A DNA stretch of 64,000 nucleotides, taken from NCBI GenBank assembly GCA_963819075.1, contig CAWFUP010000008.1:313506-377505 (forward strand), written 5' to 3'. Of the stretch, positions 1 to 8,200 are shown in pieces (the first letter of the stretch is position 1; the number at the start of each line of letters is the position of its first letter). The notes below the pieces were generated by a model. The model had not been told where the DNA came from, searched no databases, and saw only the letters and a program-made list of their open reading frames with translations. Source of the DNA: CAVQBJ01 sp963819075. GTDB lineage: Bacteria > Actinomycetota > Thermoleophilia > Solirubrobacterales > Solirubrobacteraceae. Position numbers and translations under genes: made by a program.

Positions 1-722
1 TAGCTGTTGGTCGCGGCGACCTGCCCGTCGATCAGCAGGTCCGCGCTGCGCACCCCCGACACGCTGGAGCTGGCGTCGTAGGTGATCGTGCCGGTGCCGG
101 TGATCGTGCCCGAACCGGGCAGGTTGCCGCCCGTGACCGTCGCCGACGGCGGCGTGTCGGACTGAAGCGTCAGCTGCGCACCGAACAGCTGGATGTCGGG
201 CGCTCCGCCCGACGCCAGCGTGCAGCCCGCGCCCGCGTCGTCGTTAGAGCAGTACGCGGACAGCGTCAGCGAGGTCGTGTCGGCGTTAAGCGTCCAGCTG
301 CTCGGCAGCCCGCTGCTCGGCGTCAGCGACTGGTAAATCACTCCGCCATCATCAAACGCCTGCCCGAAGATCGTCGCGCCCGAGGACGATGCGGGCACCG
401 CCCACCAAACCGTGGCCGCCTGGATCGTGACGCCCGCCGGAGCGCTGGCGGAGATCACGGCCTGGGTGCCCGGGCTCATCTGCTGCCCCAGCGGCGCGAT
501 GAAGCCCCCCGCGCCGCTACACGTCACCTGCGCGCCCTGACTGCCGTCGCCCACGGTCCAGGGCCCCGGGTCATTGCTCCCCGCGTCCGGGCAATCGTTG
601 ATCGTGTAAGGGCCCGCGTGCGCCACGGCCGGCCAGACCGCGGCTCCTGCGCCGAGCAACAGGCACGCGGCACTCAACAGCGGGATGGCGAGGATCCGCG
701 ACGATGCCAACCGTGCTCTCAC
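1..722 (-). CDS. Secreted protein of unknown function, C-terminus beyond left edge
   Basis: The minus strand is open from a GTG at 722 to the window edge, about 240 codons with no stop. The GTG is preceded by GGGGAG at a 5-nt spacing, which fixes the start. The product opens with a basic stretch (RARLASSR) and a hydrophobic signal peptide ending near AVAHA, followed by a beta-rich, Cys-containing extracellular domain (CPDAG, VTCSG, YCSND). The last visible part (PPSATVTGG onward) reads like an immunoglobulin-type domain. It lies 11 nt downstream of the membrane-anchored protein gene ending at 734, so the two are probably co-transcribed. I do not recognise a named family; secretion is well supported, function is unknown. 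Confidence 0.75.
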   Translation of the reverse strand, partial: MRARLASSRILAIPLLSAACLLLGAGAAVWPAVAHAGPYTINDCPDAGSNDPGPWTVGDGSQGAQVTCSGAGGFIAPLGQQMSPGTQAVISASAPAGVTIQAATVWWAVPASSSGATIFGQAFDDGGVIYQSLTPSSGLPSSWTLNADTTSLTLSAYCSNDDAGAGCTLASGGAPDIQLFGAQLTLQSDTPPSATVTGGNLPGSGTITGTGTITYDASSSVSGVRSADLLIDGQVAATNS

Positions 723-733
723 GCGTGCTCCCC

Positions 734-1489
734 TTATCCACCGCCGAGATAGGCCAGGCCCGGGTCCGATGAGGCAGAGGTACCCGATGAACCTCCGCCC
801 GCCCCTGACGAACGCACCCCGGTAGAAGTCGGCGCCGACGCGGGGGCCCGAGCGGGTGGCGGCGTCGGCGCGGCCGGTTCACCGGCGAGCACCGGGGACG
901 CCCCGTCGCTCGGTGGCGGCGAGGCCGTGGACGGCGTGGTGGCGGCGATCGCGACGCGGTCGGTGCTCGTCGGGCGGGCGCGCGCGCCCGCTCTCGCCCG
1001 GTGACGGGAAACGCGATGCGAGGCGCCGGCGCGCCCGCCCCGGCCGCTCGCGCGCGCACGGGGATTCGACGCGCGCTTGGCCTGAACGCGCGCCGACGCG
1101 ACGCGCAATGCGAGCGCGGACTCACGGCGTACGACGACAGCGGCGCTCGTGCCGGCGTGCCGGCCGGTCCGCGGCGGCCCCGATGAGGCGAGCACGGCAC
1201 CGAGCAGCGCTACCCCGGTGGCCGCCGCGCTCAGCGCCAGGACGATTCTTCGCGGCGGGCGAAGGCGTCGTCTCCGCAGCGCGGGTGCGGCGCTCGGCGG
1301 CGAGGCGTCCCACAGATTCTCGGGCTCAAGCCGGGCCGGCGGCGCCGAAACCGCGACCAGACGGCCCTGACCGTGCCCGGGGGCACCCGATGCCCGGCCA
1401 CGACCGCCGCTGTTCGTCTGGGACAAGCCGACCTCCGTCGCCCGCCGCTCGACCTGGGATCGCAATGCTACACGAAAATTCGTCCCCAA
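734..1489 (-). CDS. Membrane-anchored Pro/Ser/Arg-rich protein
   Basis: This is an open frame of about 250 codons. It has an N-terminal region with LEPENLWDASP, a basic RRRRLRPPRR patch, one transmembrane helix (IVLALSAAATGVALLGAVLA) and a long low-complexity exterior rich in Pro, Ser, Arg and Gly. The topology suggests a cytoplasmic N-terminus and a disordered outer tail. The furthest start is a TTG at 1489; no good ribosome-binding site is visible, so the true start may lie further in. It probably forms a unit with the secreted protein gene starting at 722. It is divergent from the helix-turn-helix gene at 1529 and shares that control region. The family is not recognised. Confidence 0.55.
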   Translation of the reverse strand: MGTNFRVALRSQVERRATEVGLSQTNSGGRGRASGAPGHGQGRLVAVSAPPARLEPENLWDASPPSAAPALRRRRLRPPRRIVLALSAAATGVALLGAVLASSGPPRTGRHAGTSAAVVVRRESALALRVASARVQAKRASNPRARASGRGGRAGASHRVSRHRARAGARARPTSTDRVAIAATTPSTASPPPSDGASPVLAGEPAAPTPPPARAPASAPTSTGVRSSGAGGGSSGTSASSDPGLAYLGGG

Positions 1490-1520
1490 ACTGGGAACTT
1501 GTCTGATACCTTATTTGGGG
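1484..1520. promoter_or_regulatory. Inverted repeat in front of the excisionase-like gene
   Basis: CCCCAAA (1484-1490) and TTTGGGG (1514-1520) form 7-bp inverted arms separated by 23 bp. They lie in an unusually AT-rich stretch just upstream of the ATG at 1529 and at the start of the divergent gene. Position suggests an operator or promoter element, possibly autoregulatory; this is inference from layout only. Confidence 0.35.
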
Positions 1521-1528
1521 ATGGCCAA

Positions 1529-1789
1529 ATGAACGCGAGCGGCCTCTACACCACGACCGAGGTGTCAAAGCTCATGCGGACCAGCGACCAGACGGTCCGC
1601 AACTGGATCGAGCACGGCCGCGTCCAGGCGATCCGCGTCGGACGTCGCTACCTCATCCCCCGCGCCGAACTGCAGCGCCTACAGGTCGAGCAAGGGCCCG
1701 GGGCCGGGAGAGTCACCGTGGGACCACACCCAGCCACCGGTGCCGCTGCGCCGCGGTTCCGCCCGCCCACAAACCACCAGCTGGGGTGA
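1529..1789 (+). CDS. Excisionase/MerR-like helix-turn-helix DNA-binding protein
   Basis: An 86-residue protein. Its first ~55 residues fit the helix_turn_helix_17/excisionase pattern: LYTTTEVSKLMRTSDQTVRNWIEHGRVQAIRVGRRYLIPRAEL, with the recognition helix around TSDQTVRNWI and the small wing around VGRRYLIP. Proteins of this class act as recombination directionality factors or as small regulators in mobile elements. The ATG at 1529 was chosen because the conserved domain starts there; the frame runs upstream without similarity. The C-terminal tail is Pro/Gly-rich and probably disordered. The next gene begins 3 nt after the stop, so this is the first gene of a three-gene set. Confidence 0.8.
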   Translation: MNASGLYTTTEVSKLMRTSDQTVRNWIEHGRVQAIRVGRRYLIPRAELQRLQVEQGPGAGRVTVGPHPATGAAAPRFRPPTNHQLG

Positions 1790-1792
1790 CGG

Positions 1793-2245
1793 ATGACCGC
1801 GCCGGCGGACTCCGATCGCGCCGAGGCCAACTTCCAGCGCGCCCGCGAGGAATGGCAGACCGCGGTCGGCGCCCACGCCACGGCCCCACCGGACGCCGCC
1901 TTCAGCACGCGCCTCGCCCACCTCGCCACCGCCGCCGCCCAACGCTCCAAGACCTGCGAAGAGGCCTACGAGGCCGGGCTGGAATGGCCCGCCTCCAACG
2001 CGACCGGCGAACCCCCCTACGAGCTGCGACCCGGCAGCGGACGACGTGGCCCCGCCGAGCTGTGGGCGCGCTTTGACCGCGCCGTCACCGAGCTCGGCCG
2101 TGCCAGCGAGGGGCGCAGCATGCGCGCCGTCGGCCGCGCCTACGGCGACCTCGCCGAGATCACCACCCTCCTCGCCCACGCCGTCGAACAAGAGGACCGC
2201 GCCAGCGGCCTGATCGCCACCAACGCCACCAGCGATGCCGCGTGA
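1793..2245 (+). CDS. Conserved-type helical protein of unknown function
   Basis: A 150-residue soluble, Ala-rich, highly helical protein (REEWQTAVGAHA, LAHLATAAAQRSKTCEEAYEAG, LAEITTLLAHAVEQEDRA) with no signal peptide or membrane segment. The ATG follows a GGGG-containing sequence by a few bases and lies 3 nt after the stop of the helix-turn-helix gene. Its own end overlaps the next gene by 11 nt, which implies co-translation with both neighbours. No domain is recognised. The context suggests an accessory protein of an integrated element. Confidence 0.7.
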   Translation: MTAPADSDRAEANFQRAREEWQTAVGAHATAPPDAAFSTRLAHLATAAAQRSKTCEEAYEAGLEWPASNATGEPPYELRPGSGRRGPAELWARFDRAVTELGRASEGRSMRAVGRAYGDLAEITTLLAHAVEQEDRASGLIATNATSDAA

Positions 2246-2693
2246 CGCCCAGCACACGACCGGCCACTGCGGGCGGTGCACGCCGGAGCACACGTGCCGC
2301 TCCTGCCAGCAGCGCCGCCGGCGCGCCCACCACCTCGTAGACAGGGAAACACTGAGCTTCGACCAGGCGGCCGAGAAGATGCGGCTTCGCCCCGAGGCCG
2401 TGCGGCGCCTGGTCCAGCAGGAACGCGACCGGCTCGAGCTGCGGCGGTTCAAGCTCGACTCGATCCCGGTCGAGCTCGCGCGGGCGCTCCTCGAGCGCGA
2501 GATGGCCCGCGAGCCCGACCTCACGCGGGCCGAGGTCGCACAACGCATGCAGATGCAGCAGGCCGACTTCGACCGCCAGTTCGGGTACACGGCCGGGAAG
2601 AGCGGGAAGCCTCAGGAGCGGGTCGGCATCCCTGCGGCCAGCCGGCTCGCGATCGCGCTCGGACGCGCGCCCAACGAACTCGAGGGCTGCTAG
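2235..2693 (+). CDS. Putative DNA-binding protein with Cys cluster and HTH-like segment
   Basis: A 152-residue protein. The N-terminus has a Cys/His cluster (HCGRCTPEHTCRSCQQ) that could bind one zinc ion. A following helical region (LSFDQAAEKMRLRPEAVRRLVQQERDR) looks like a helix-turn-helix. A second helical block (LTRAEVAQRMQMQQADFDRQFGY, then IPAASRLAIALGRAP) also resembles an HTH unit. The start overlaps the upstream gene's end by 11 nt. A role as regulator or replication-initiation-like factor of a mobile element is plausible but not shown by any diagnostic motif. An IS21 remnant begins 24 bp after its stop codon. Confidence 0.65.
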   Translation: MPRDAQHTTGHCGRCTPEHTCRSCQQRRRRAHHLVDRETLSFDQAAEKMRLRPEAVRRLVQQERDRLELRRFKLDSIPVELARALLEREMAREPDLTRAEVAQRMQMQQADFDRQFGYTAGKSGKPQERVGIPAASRLAIALGRAPNELEGC

Positions 2694-2724
2694 CGGCGAG
2701 CTCGGCCGCATTGGCTGTGTCAAC

Positions 2725-2811
2725 GGCCATCGGTTTCTCCCCAGGTGCGGCCATTGGATCTCCCCAACGGCGGCCATGTTGTCTCCCCGGTGGTGGCCAT
2801 CGGTTCTCCCC
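2725..2811. repeat. Four IS21 terminal direct repeats
   Basis: GGCCAT occurs at 2725, 2749, 2772 and 2795, each followed by a short variable stretch and TCTCCCC. The spacing is 24, 23 and 23 bp. They sit between the element's end and the istB stop, where IS21-family elements carry transposase-binding repeats. Confidence 0.7.
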
Positions 2812-2883
2812 GGTGGCTTGGGGTTCTAGCGATCTGAACGGAAGCGGAGGCCGTAGCTGGAGTTCAGATCGCTGCGCGTCGGT

Positions 2884-3146
2884 TCAGGTCAGGGGCATCA
2901 CTCCTTCCCCGGCGGTGGCCTGGGCGAGGCGGTAGCTCTCCAGGCCGTCGGTCAGGATCACGTGTGCGTGATGCAGGAGCCGCTCGACGGTCGCGGTCGC
3001 CAGCGTCTTGGGCATCAGTTCATCGAACCCGGCCGGGTGGATGTTCGAGGTGAGCGCGATCGAGCGTTTCTCATAGGCCGCGTCGACGACCCTGAACAAC
3101 GCTTCGGCGGCGTCCGGGAGACCGGGAGCAGCCCGACATCGTCACA
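2884..3146 (-). pseudogene. istB: Truncated, frameshifted istB (IS21 helper ATPase)
   Basis: Only the C-terminal third of the IstB AAA+ helper of IS21 transposition remains. The reading starts with DDVGLLPVS in one frame and continues in another with PDAAEALFRVVDAAYEKRSIALTSN, HPAGFDELMPKTLATATVERLLHHAH and a stop at 2884. DDVGLLPVS corresponds to the Walker B region; the Walker A half is absent. There is one frameshift near 3107-3115 and the 5' end is lost at about 3146. It cannot act in transposition. Confidence 0.8.
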
Positions 3147-3166
3147 CTATGCGGATATCCGCATAG
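3147..3166. repeat. Perfect 20-bp palindrome
   Basis: CTATGCGGATATCCGCATAG is identical to its reverse complement over all 20 bases. It sits exactly where the istB fragment stops and before a decayed surface-protein tail. It could be an operator of a lost gene or a recombination junction; no neighbour reveals which. Confidence 0.7.
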
Positions 3167-3262
3167 ATCGATCTGGTCTGATAACTCCCGCTATGACGAC
3201 CAACAACGATCGATGGTCTGCCCGCGGCTCCGGGCGGGCGGGCGCCCTACACCGGCCCCTCG

Positions 3263-3570
3263 TTATTTGGTGGCGCCTGCCCGTATCGTCGGATAGCGTC
3301 GCTTCGCAGCGGCGACGCACTTTGCGCGCTTGCTCGTCGTATTTAGTTTCTTGCATGCCTTGATCGCGCCAGCAAGCTTCTCCGCCTGCGTGGGCGGCTT
3401 AGGCGCGTAGCGCTTCTTCGCCGCCGCGACGCACTTGGCGCGCTTGCTCTTTGGGGATTGCGGACTTTGTGCGCTTGTGCGGCGTGTGTCTACGGGCCCG
3501 GACGGGCTTGGAGGAGCTGCTCTGGGGCCACGCGTGGAGGGCCGTGAGCGCTGTGAAGAGGGCTACGGAC
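3263..3570 (-). pseudogene. Decayed C-terminal tail of a secreted Cys/Lys/Arg-rich surface protein
   Basis: On the minus strand a frame open back to about 3570 ends at a TAA at 3263-3265. It encodes a Pro/Ser-rich stretch and then two copies of a basic Cys motif (KSKRAKCVAAAKKRY and TSKRAKCVAAAKRRYP) separated by PPTQAEKLAGAIKACKKLN. The same paired-Cys basic tail ends the giant protein encoded at 5281-23118. There is no start, signal peptide or body domain, so this is a 3' remnant of a similar surface protein. Confidence 0.6.
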
Positions 3571-3805
3571 CCGTCGAAACCGCGTGCCTACGGGAGATCG
3601 AGCATTCTTCCACGCCGCCAGGACGTGATCGGATCAGGCGTGTGCCTACAGGTTTTCGGAGTTCGCTGGACCAGATCTCCCGGAAACACTGGGGTTTTGG
3701 GCTCACAATGGTCCGCGTGTGCCCATCTTCTGCGGAACTCCGGTACGGGCGGCACACGCCATAGGCTTTAGCAAGCAAGTCGCAGCTTGAGGCTTGCATG
3801 CACCT
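3571..3805. other. Intergenic stretch without a supported gene
   Basis: No convincing coding frame is visible on either strand. Codon choice here is less GC-rich at third positions than in the real genes, which suits decayed or foreign DNA. Confidence 0.4.
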
Positions 3806-4309
3806 TCACGGCTGCTCTGTCACGGTCGCGGTGCAAAGCCCGGCAAAGCTGCAGTTCCTGTACACCCCGATCCGGGTGCGCCGTCCGGCCACCACATATA
3901 CACCCGGGCTCGCCTGTCGAAGCCGGTACGGGGTACCGCAGTCCCCGCCGCCCGCATCGCCGGATTGGCATACGAACCTCATCCCACGAAAGGTCAGGAC
4001 CGCAGTAGGTGCATCGGGAGTGTCCTCATGGAACTGAGGAATTCGACTTCCTTGCGACACAAGCAGCGCTCGTGTTGCGTCGCAGGACATATGCCAGCCG
4101 TACACCGCGTACCTCCCTCGTACAGACAGCGGTCCACCGGGCAGTATCTGGTGCATATATCCACAGCGTCGGAGCGTGATGGTCTTCGTTCCAGCAGCGT
4201 TGGCGATGCCAGATAGGGTGATCAGCGTGAGGACGCTCACGCTGACGGTGGCGTGCTTAACACGTACACCCCGAAACGCCTGGTAGAACCCCCGCCATGG
4301 CTTAGACAT
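3806..4309 (-). CDS. Small secreted Cys-containing protein
   Basis: A 167-residue product from an ATG at 4309, which is preceded by GGGAGG at a 5-nt spacing; the longer frame upstream is not needed. The N-terminus (KPWRGFYQAFRGVRVKHATVSVSVLTLITLSGIANA) is a long signal peptide with a probable cut after ANA. The mature part has Cys residues in a pattern that could form disulphides (RRCGYMHQ, HMSCDA, RFVCQSGDAGGGDCGTP, RNCSFAGLCTA). Predicted extracellular and beta-rich. Base composition is lower in GC than the flanking genes. The family is not recognised. A second small secreted protein lies just upstream on the same strand. Confidence 0.7.
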   Translation of the reverse strand: MSKPWRGFYQAFRGVRVKHATVSVSVLTLITLSGIANAAGTKTITLRRCGYMHQILPGGPLSVRGRYAVYGWHMSCDATRALLVSQGSRIPQFHEDTPDAPTAVLTFRGMRFVCQSGDAGGGDCGTPYRLRQASPGVYVVAGRRTRIGVYRNCSFAGLCTATVTEQP

Positions 4310-4370
4310 CACGCCCTCCCGCTGAAAGATAATCGTGGCAGTTGCTAGCCGGCGTCGCGCCTGCGCCCAC

Positions 4371-4898
4371 CTATTGAGCACGTCCCGTGTTGTACATGAC
4401 CGAACTCTCGTGACTAGCTCCATCGTTACGTGTTGCGTGCTCACCGGGATCTCCATCGATGTAGATGCGAGGCTCGGAGGTATTTGAAGGGACTGTGTAG
4501 CCACTCCAATCCTCTATGGCCGTTCCTTTCGGCGCAAAAACCAGATAGAACAGGTGTGGAAGGGTCCCAGGGTAAAAGACCAGTTGCCCACGAACCAGTT
4601 CAGCCTTGGCCATATATCCGCCGAAGTTCCCACTGTTGGCGAAAGCCGTCTGAACAACACGCAATCCCTGGAGGGTTATGTTGCCCGCAGAACCGTCGTG
4701 AATCTTCATTCGGTTACCGCTGACAGATATACGTACTCCACTTGTTGATTTCCATGTCCCCTGGACGCTGCTGTAATTACCCGTTGCGACTTGGACCAGA
4801 TTCATCCGCTGCACAGCGGAGGGTGCTGCCATAGCGGAGGTCATCCCCACCGCTACCGCCACGAGTCCAATGCCTAGGACAGACCAAAGACGACGCAT
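4371..4898 (-). CDS. Small secreted protein of unknown function
   Basis: A 175-residue product. The ATG at 4898 starts a good signal peptide (RRLWSVLGIGLVAVAVGMTSAMA) and is preceded by GGAG at an 8-nt spacing; the in-frame start at 4961 would add a non-signal extension. The mature protein is Ser/Gly/Val-rich and predicted beta (QGTWKSTSGVRISVSGNRMKIHDGSAGNITLQGLRV), ending in a region with IYIDGDPG. It has no Cys pairs. It lies 61 nt upstream of the other small secreted gene on the same strand, and both have lower GC than neighbours, which suggests shared, possibly recent, acquisition. No family is recognised. Confidence 0.7.
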   Translation of the reverse strand: MRRLWSVLGIGLVAVAVGMTSAMAAPSAVQRMNLVQVATGNYSSVQGTWKSTSGVRISVSGNRMKIHDGSAGNITLQGLRVVQTAFANSGNFGGYMAKAELVRGQLVFYPGTLPHLFYLVFAPKGTAIEDWSGYTVPSNTSEPRIYIDGDPGEHATRNDGASHESSVMYNTGRAQ

Positions 4899-5280
4899 CA
4901 CGCCAACTCCATTCTCGATGTCGCGCACGGCTGGGACCACCATTCGCAGTACTAGCACCATAACGTGCGCCTAACTCTTTGCGCCCTAACCCCGTAGGAG
5001 AAGACCGAGCACTTCATCCGGAAGCTGTCCGCCAGGCGCCAGGACGATCCGGCGCTTTCGCGGATGCGCTTCCACGCCGCGTCCCGATGACGCGAGCTGG
5101 AGCGCGACAGCCACGACTACACCATGCTGGTTGCCGATGGGGTGGTGCCAGCGGCGGTCAGCGACTCGCTGCACTCGAGCGCTTGCTGACCGCCGTGGGA
5201 TGAGGCCTCTTGTCCCGCAGACCGGAGCAGGCAGCGGGCAGCCGCAATCGATGCGCCGACGTCGGCTGGCGCCCGCGGCG
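4899..5280. other. Intergenic stretch with a possible decayed plus-strand coding remnant
   Basis: From about 5000 to 5190 the plus strand reads EKTEHFIRKLSARRQDDPALSRMRF, a TGA, then RELERDSHDYTMLVADGVVPAAVSDSLH in the same frame. This has protein-like composition but is interrupted and has no start. I cannot assign it to a family. The rest holds nothing I can support. Confidence 0.3.
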
Positions 5281-8200
5281 TCAACGGCGGTGCTTCTTCC
5301 GTGCCGGGTGGCGCTTCTTCGGCGCCGTGATCGGGTAGCGCCGCTTCGCAGCGGCCACACACTTCTCCCGCTTCCGCCGGTTCTTCAGTTTCGAGCATGC
5401 GGCGACCGCTCTGGCACGCTTCTGAGCCTGCGTTAGCGGCCTCCGGACGTGTTTGGCAATGCCCTGGACGCCTCCGGACGACGAGGCCGTTGTCATTGCC
5501 GTCGTGGATGTCGTGATCGCGGTCGTTGAGACCGTGAAGTTCGCCGTGGTTGTGCCGCTGACGGTCGCTGTCGAGGGGGGCGTCGGGGGTGGCGTGGTCG
5601 TCGAGGTGGTCGTCGCAGTGGTCGGTGGCGGCGCGCTCGTCGTGTGAGCGGTCGTCGTGGTGGTGCTGGTCGTTGTCGAGTTGCCGCTCGAGGTCATCGT
5701 CGTCGTGGTGGTGGCAGCCGACTCGGAGATGCTTGACGCCGGTTGACCCGCGACGGCCGTGACCGGCACTGAGATTGGCGGTATCTGGAAGCGGGAGAGG
5801 ACCTCGTAGAACTTGACCGTGTAGTCGCCGGGGGGCACGCCGGCGAATGAGAAGCTCCCGTCGGTGGAGGTCTGCGTTGCGGCGACCACCGCGTCGCCCG
5901 AGTACAGCGCAGCGACGATGCCGGCGAGCGGAGCGCCGGTCTGGTCGTGCAGGGTGCCGCCCACGGTCACGCCGGGCTGCAGGGTGGCGGTGATCGATTG
6001 CGAGGCCGTCAGCGTGATCTGGCTGCTCCAGGGCCGGCCGGTGGGCGCGACGGCGGCGACGATGTACTGGCCCGGTGAGGCGAAGAGCACCCCGGTGCCC
6101 GAGGCGTCGGTGAGGGCCGACGTCACGGGTCGTCCATTGGCGTTGAACAGTTCCACCTTGCCGTCGGTGACGGGGTTGCCCTGGGCGTCCTGCAGGGTGA
6201 CGGCGAGCCGGGCCAGGGCGGCGCCGCCGACGTCGCCGACCTCGGTGATTCCCGAGCCGACGGTGTAGGAGGTCGCGTCCGCCTCGGTGCTACCGCCAAC
6301 CCACGCTCCCTTAACGTCGGGTCCGATTGGGTCGACGAACAGCGCGTAGGCGCCGGGGGCCATTCCGCTGAAGCTGAAGCTGCCGTCCGCGGCGGCGTGC
6401 GTGAACTGCATGCCCGCCGGACCAAAGATGGAGACTCCGGCCGCTGAGACCGGCTGATGGGTATTGGGATCGATGACGGTTCCGTGCAGCCCACCGGTGT
6501 CGACCGCTGGGACGGCGGAGGTCCGCGCGGCGGGTGCGGCAGAGCCGAACGACGTGGCGTCTGGCAGCCAGCCGCTGCTGAGGAAGTCCGCGAGTGGGAA
6601 GCCGGGCGTGTCGACTGCGTTGCCGTGCGCTTGAAGGGCGGCGCTGTGCAGCGTGGAGCCGTCGCCGTAGTTGATGTCCCATGACTGGACCTGATCGGCG
6701 ATGGGGTTCAGTGTCGCGTCGGGGAACAGGCAGGGATCGTCGAGGTTCGTCGTGGTCGCCACCCGCGTGCCGCGCGCCTGCACCAGAGCGATCTCAGCGG
6801 TCATGGCCGCGTCGTCAGTCAGGGTCACCGGCAAGAACCGTTCAGTGATGTCCTTCAGCGCCCAGCTAAACAGGTCGGCGGGGAAGTGCCAAATGCCCGT
6901 CGGCGCGAAGCAGGAGCCGAGGTTCAGGTCGTTCGCCACCTGCCATGGCTGCACCGCCCCGTCGACGGTGACCACGTTTGAGATCAGGCCCTTGTAGCCC
7001 TCGTGCCACGCGGCAAGCGCCATGACGATTCCCTCGTAGCCGCCTTCGGAGTGCCCGATGACAGTGAACGTAAGCGGATAGCCGTGTCTAGCCTGCCAGC
7101 ACTTGCTGTACTGCTCCAGCTGTTTAACATAGGAGTCGGCCTCGAACCACGTGTCCGCCGCCAGCTCTGCAAGCTCGGTTACCGTGTCGAAACTGCTGTA
7201 GGCCTTGGGCTCGAACGTGGGTTGGGCGCCGTTGTCGCACGACGCGACTGCGCCATTGTAGGAGAACTCGAGGATCGTGCGATTGGCGCTCGTTCGATCC
7301 GACCCCGGATCGTAACCGCGGGAGACGAGATAGCTGATGAGGTTGCCGCGTGACACACCCTGCGCGTCGCAGGCGTTTGTCGCGAAGAACCGGTCGAACC
7401 AGTCGGTCTTGTCCTGGAAGTGCGGCTGGCCGCTGCTGTCGCACGACCATGGCCGATCCTGGAGCGAGTTCGGACTCGCTGACGGCTGGTCGTTCTGACC
7501 GCTGCCGCTCCCCGCGAGATCTGTGGTGAGACCCGCGGCGAGTACGACCGCCGGTTGCGGCGGACAGCTGGTATCAAAAGTCGCGGTCCACGCGGGCATC
7601 GGCCCGTTATCCGAGTCGGTGTTTTCGCCCTGCGCGCTCACCTTCAGCTCCTGGCCGTTCGTGAGCTTCACCGTGTCGGTGACGCTGTATGTCTCTCCGC
7701 TCACCCCGTGCGTGACCCACTGCCCGGCCGTGCTTTCGCTCACTCCGTCGATCTTGTACGCGGACATCCCGAAGAACCTGTCGGTGAAGGTGAACGTGAC
7801 CGGGACCGAGGTCTGGCCACATGTCTGTGACGTGCCGGTCTTGTCGTCGATGCTCACGCTCACCGTCGGCGACGGCGCGCTCGCAACCGAGTCGCCTGAC
7901 ACGAGCGGGTGCACCATCGTCGGGACACCGTTGATGGTCGAACTGACGGCGAACCAGCGGTGAGTTCCGTGCGTGAACGGCACGTAGGCTTTGAGCATGC
8001 CGTCGCTCGCGGGCAGCATCGTCGCCGGGTCGGGCTGCGGCGCGAACGGGGTGTCGGGACTTGGCGTGCTGAAGATGTGATAGCCGGTCGCGCCCGAAAC
8101 GGGAGCCCACTCCAAGCCGATCTTGTCCTTGAGGGCCACGCTGGTGATGGCGGGCGCGTCAGCCGGGTTGGCGGCTGGGTGGCTGACGATCGTGCTCGCC

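Larger units (their letters stand above)
2718..3146 (-). mobile_element. IS21-family remnant (right end plus istB tail)
   Basis: The stretch begins at a TGTCAAC end and carries four direct repeats of a GGCCATnGGnTCTCCCC motif, typical of the multiple terminal repeats of IS21-family elements. These are followed on the minus strand by the 3' part of istB. There is no istA, no left end and no intact istB. The left boundary at 2718 is well supported; the right boundary is where istB similarity stops, next to the 20-bp palindrome at 3147. Confidence 0.75.

Noticed and set aside
2725..2811. Regularly spaced short repeats that might be a CRISPR array
   Set aside because: The units are only ~17 bp with ~6-bp gaps, are imperfect, and adjoin istB; they are IS21 terminal repeats.
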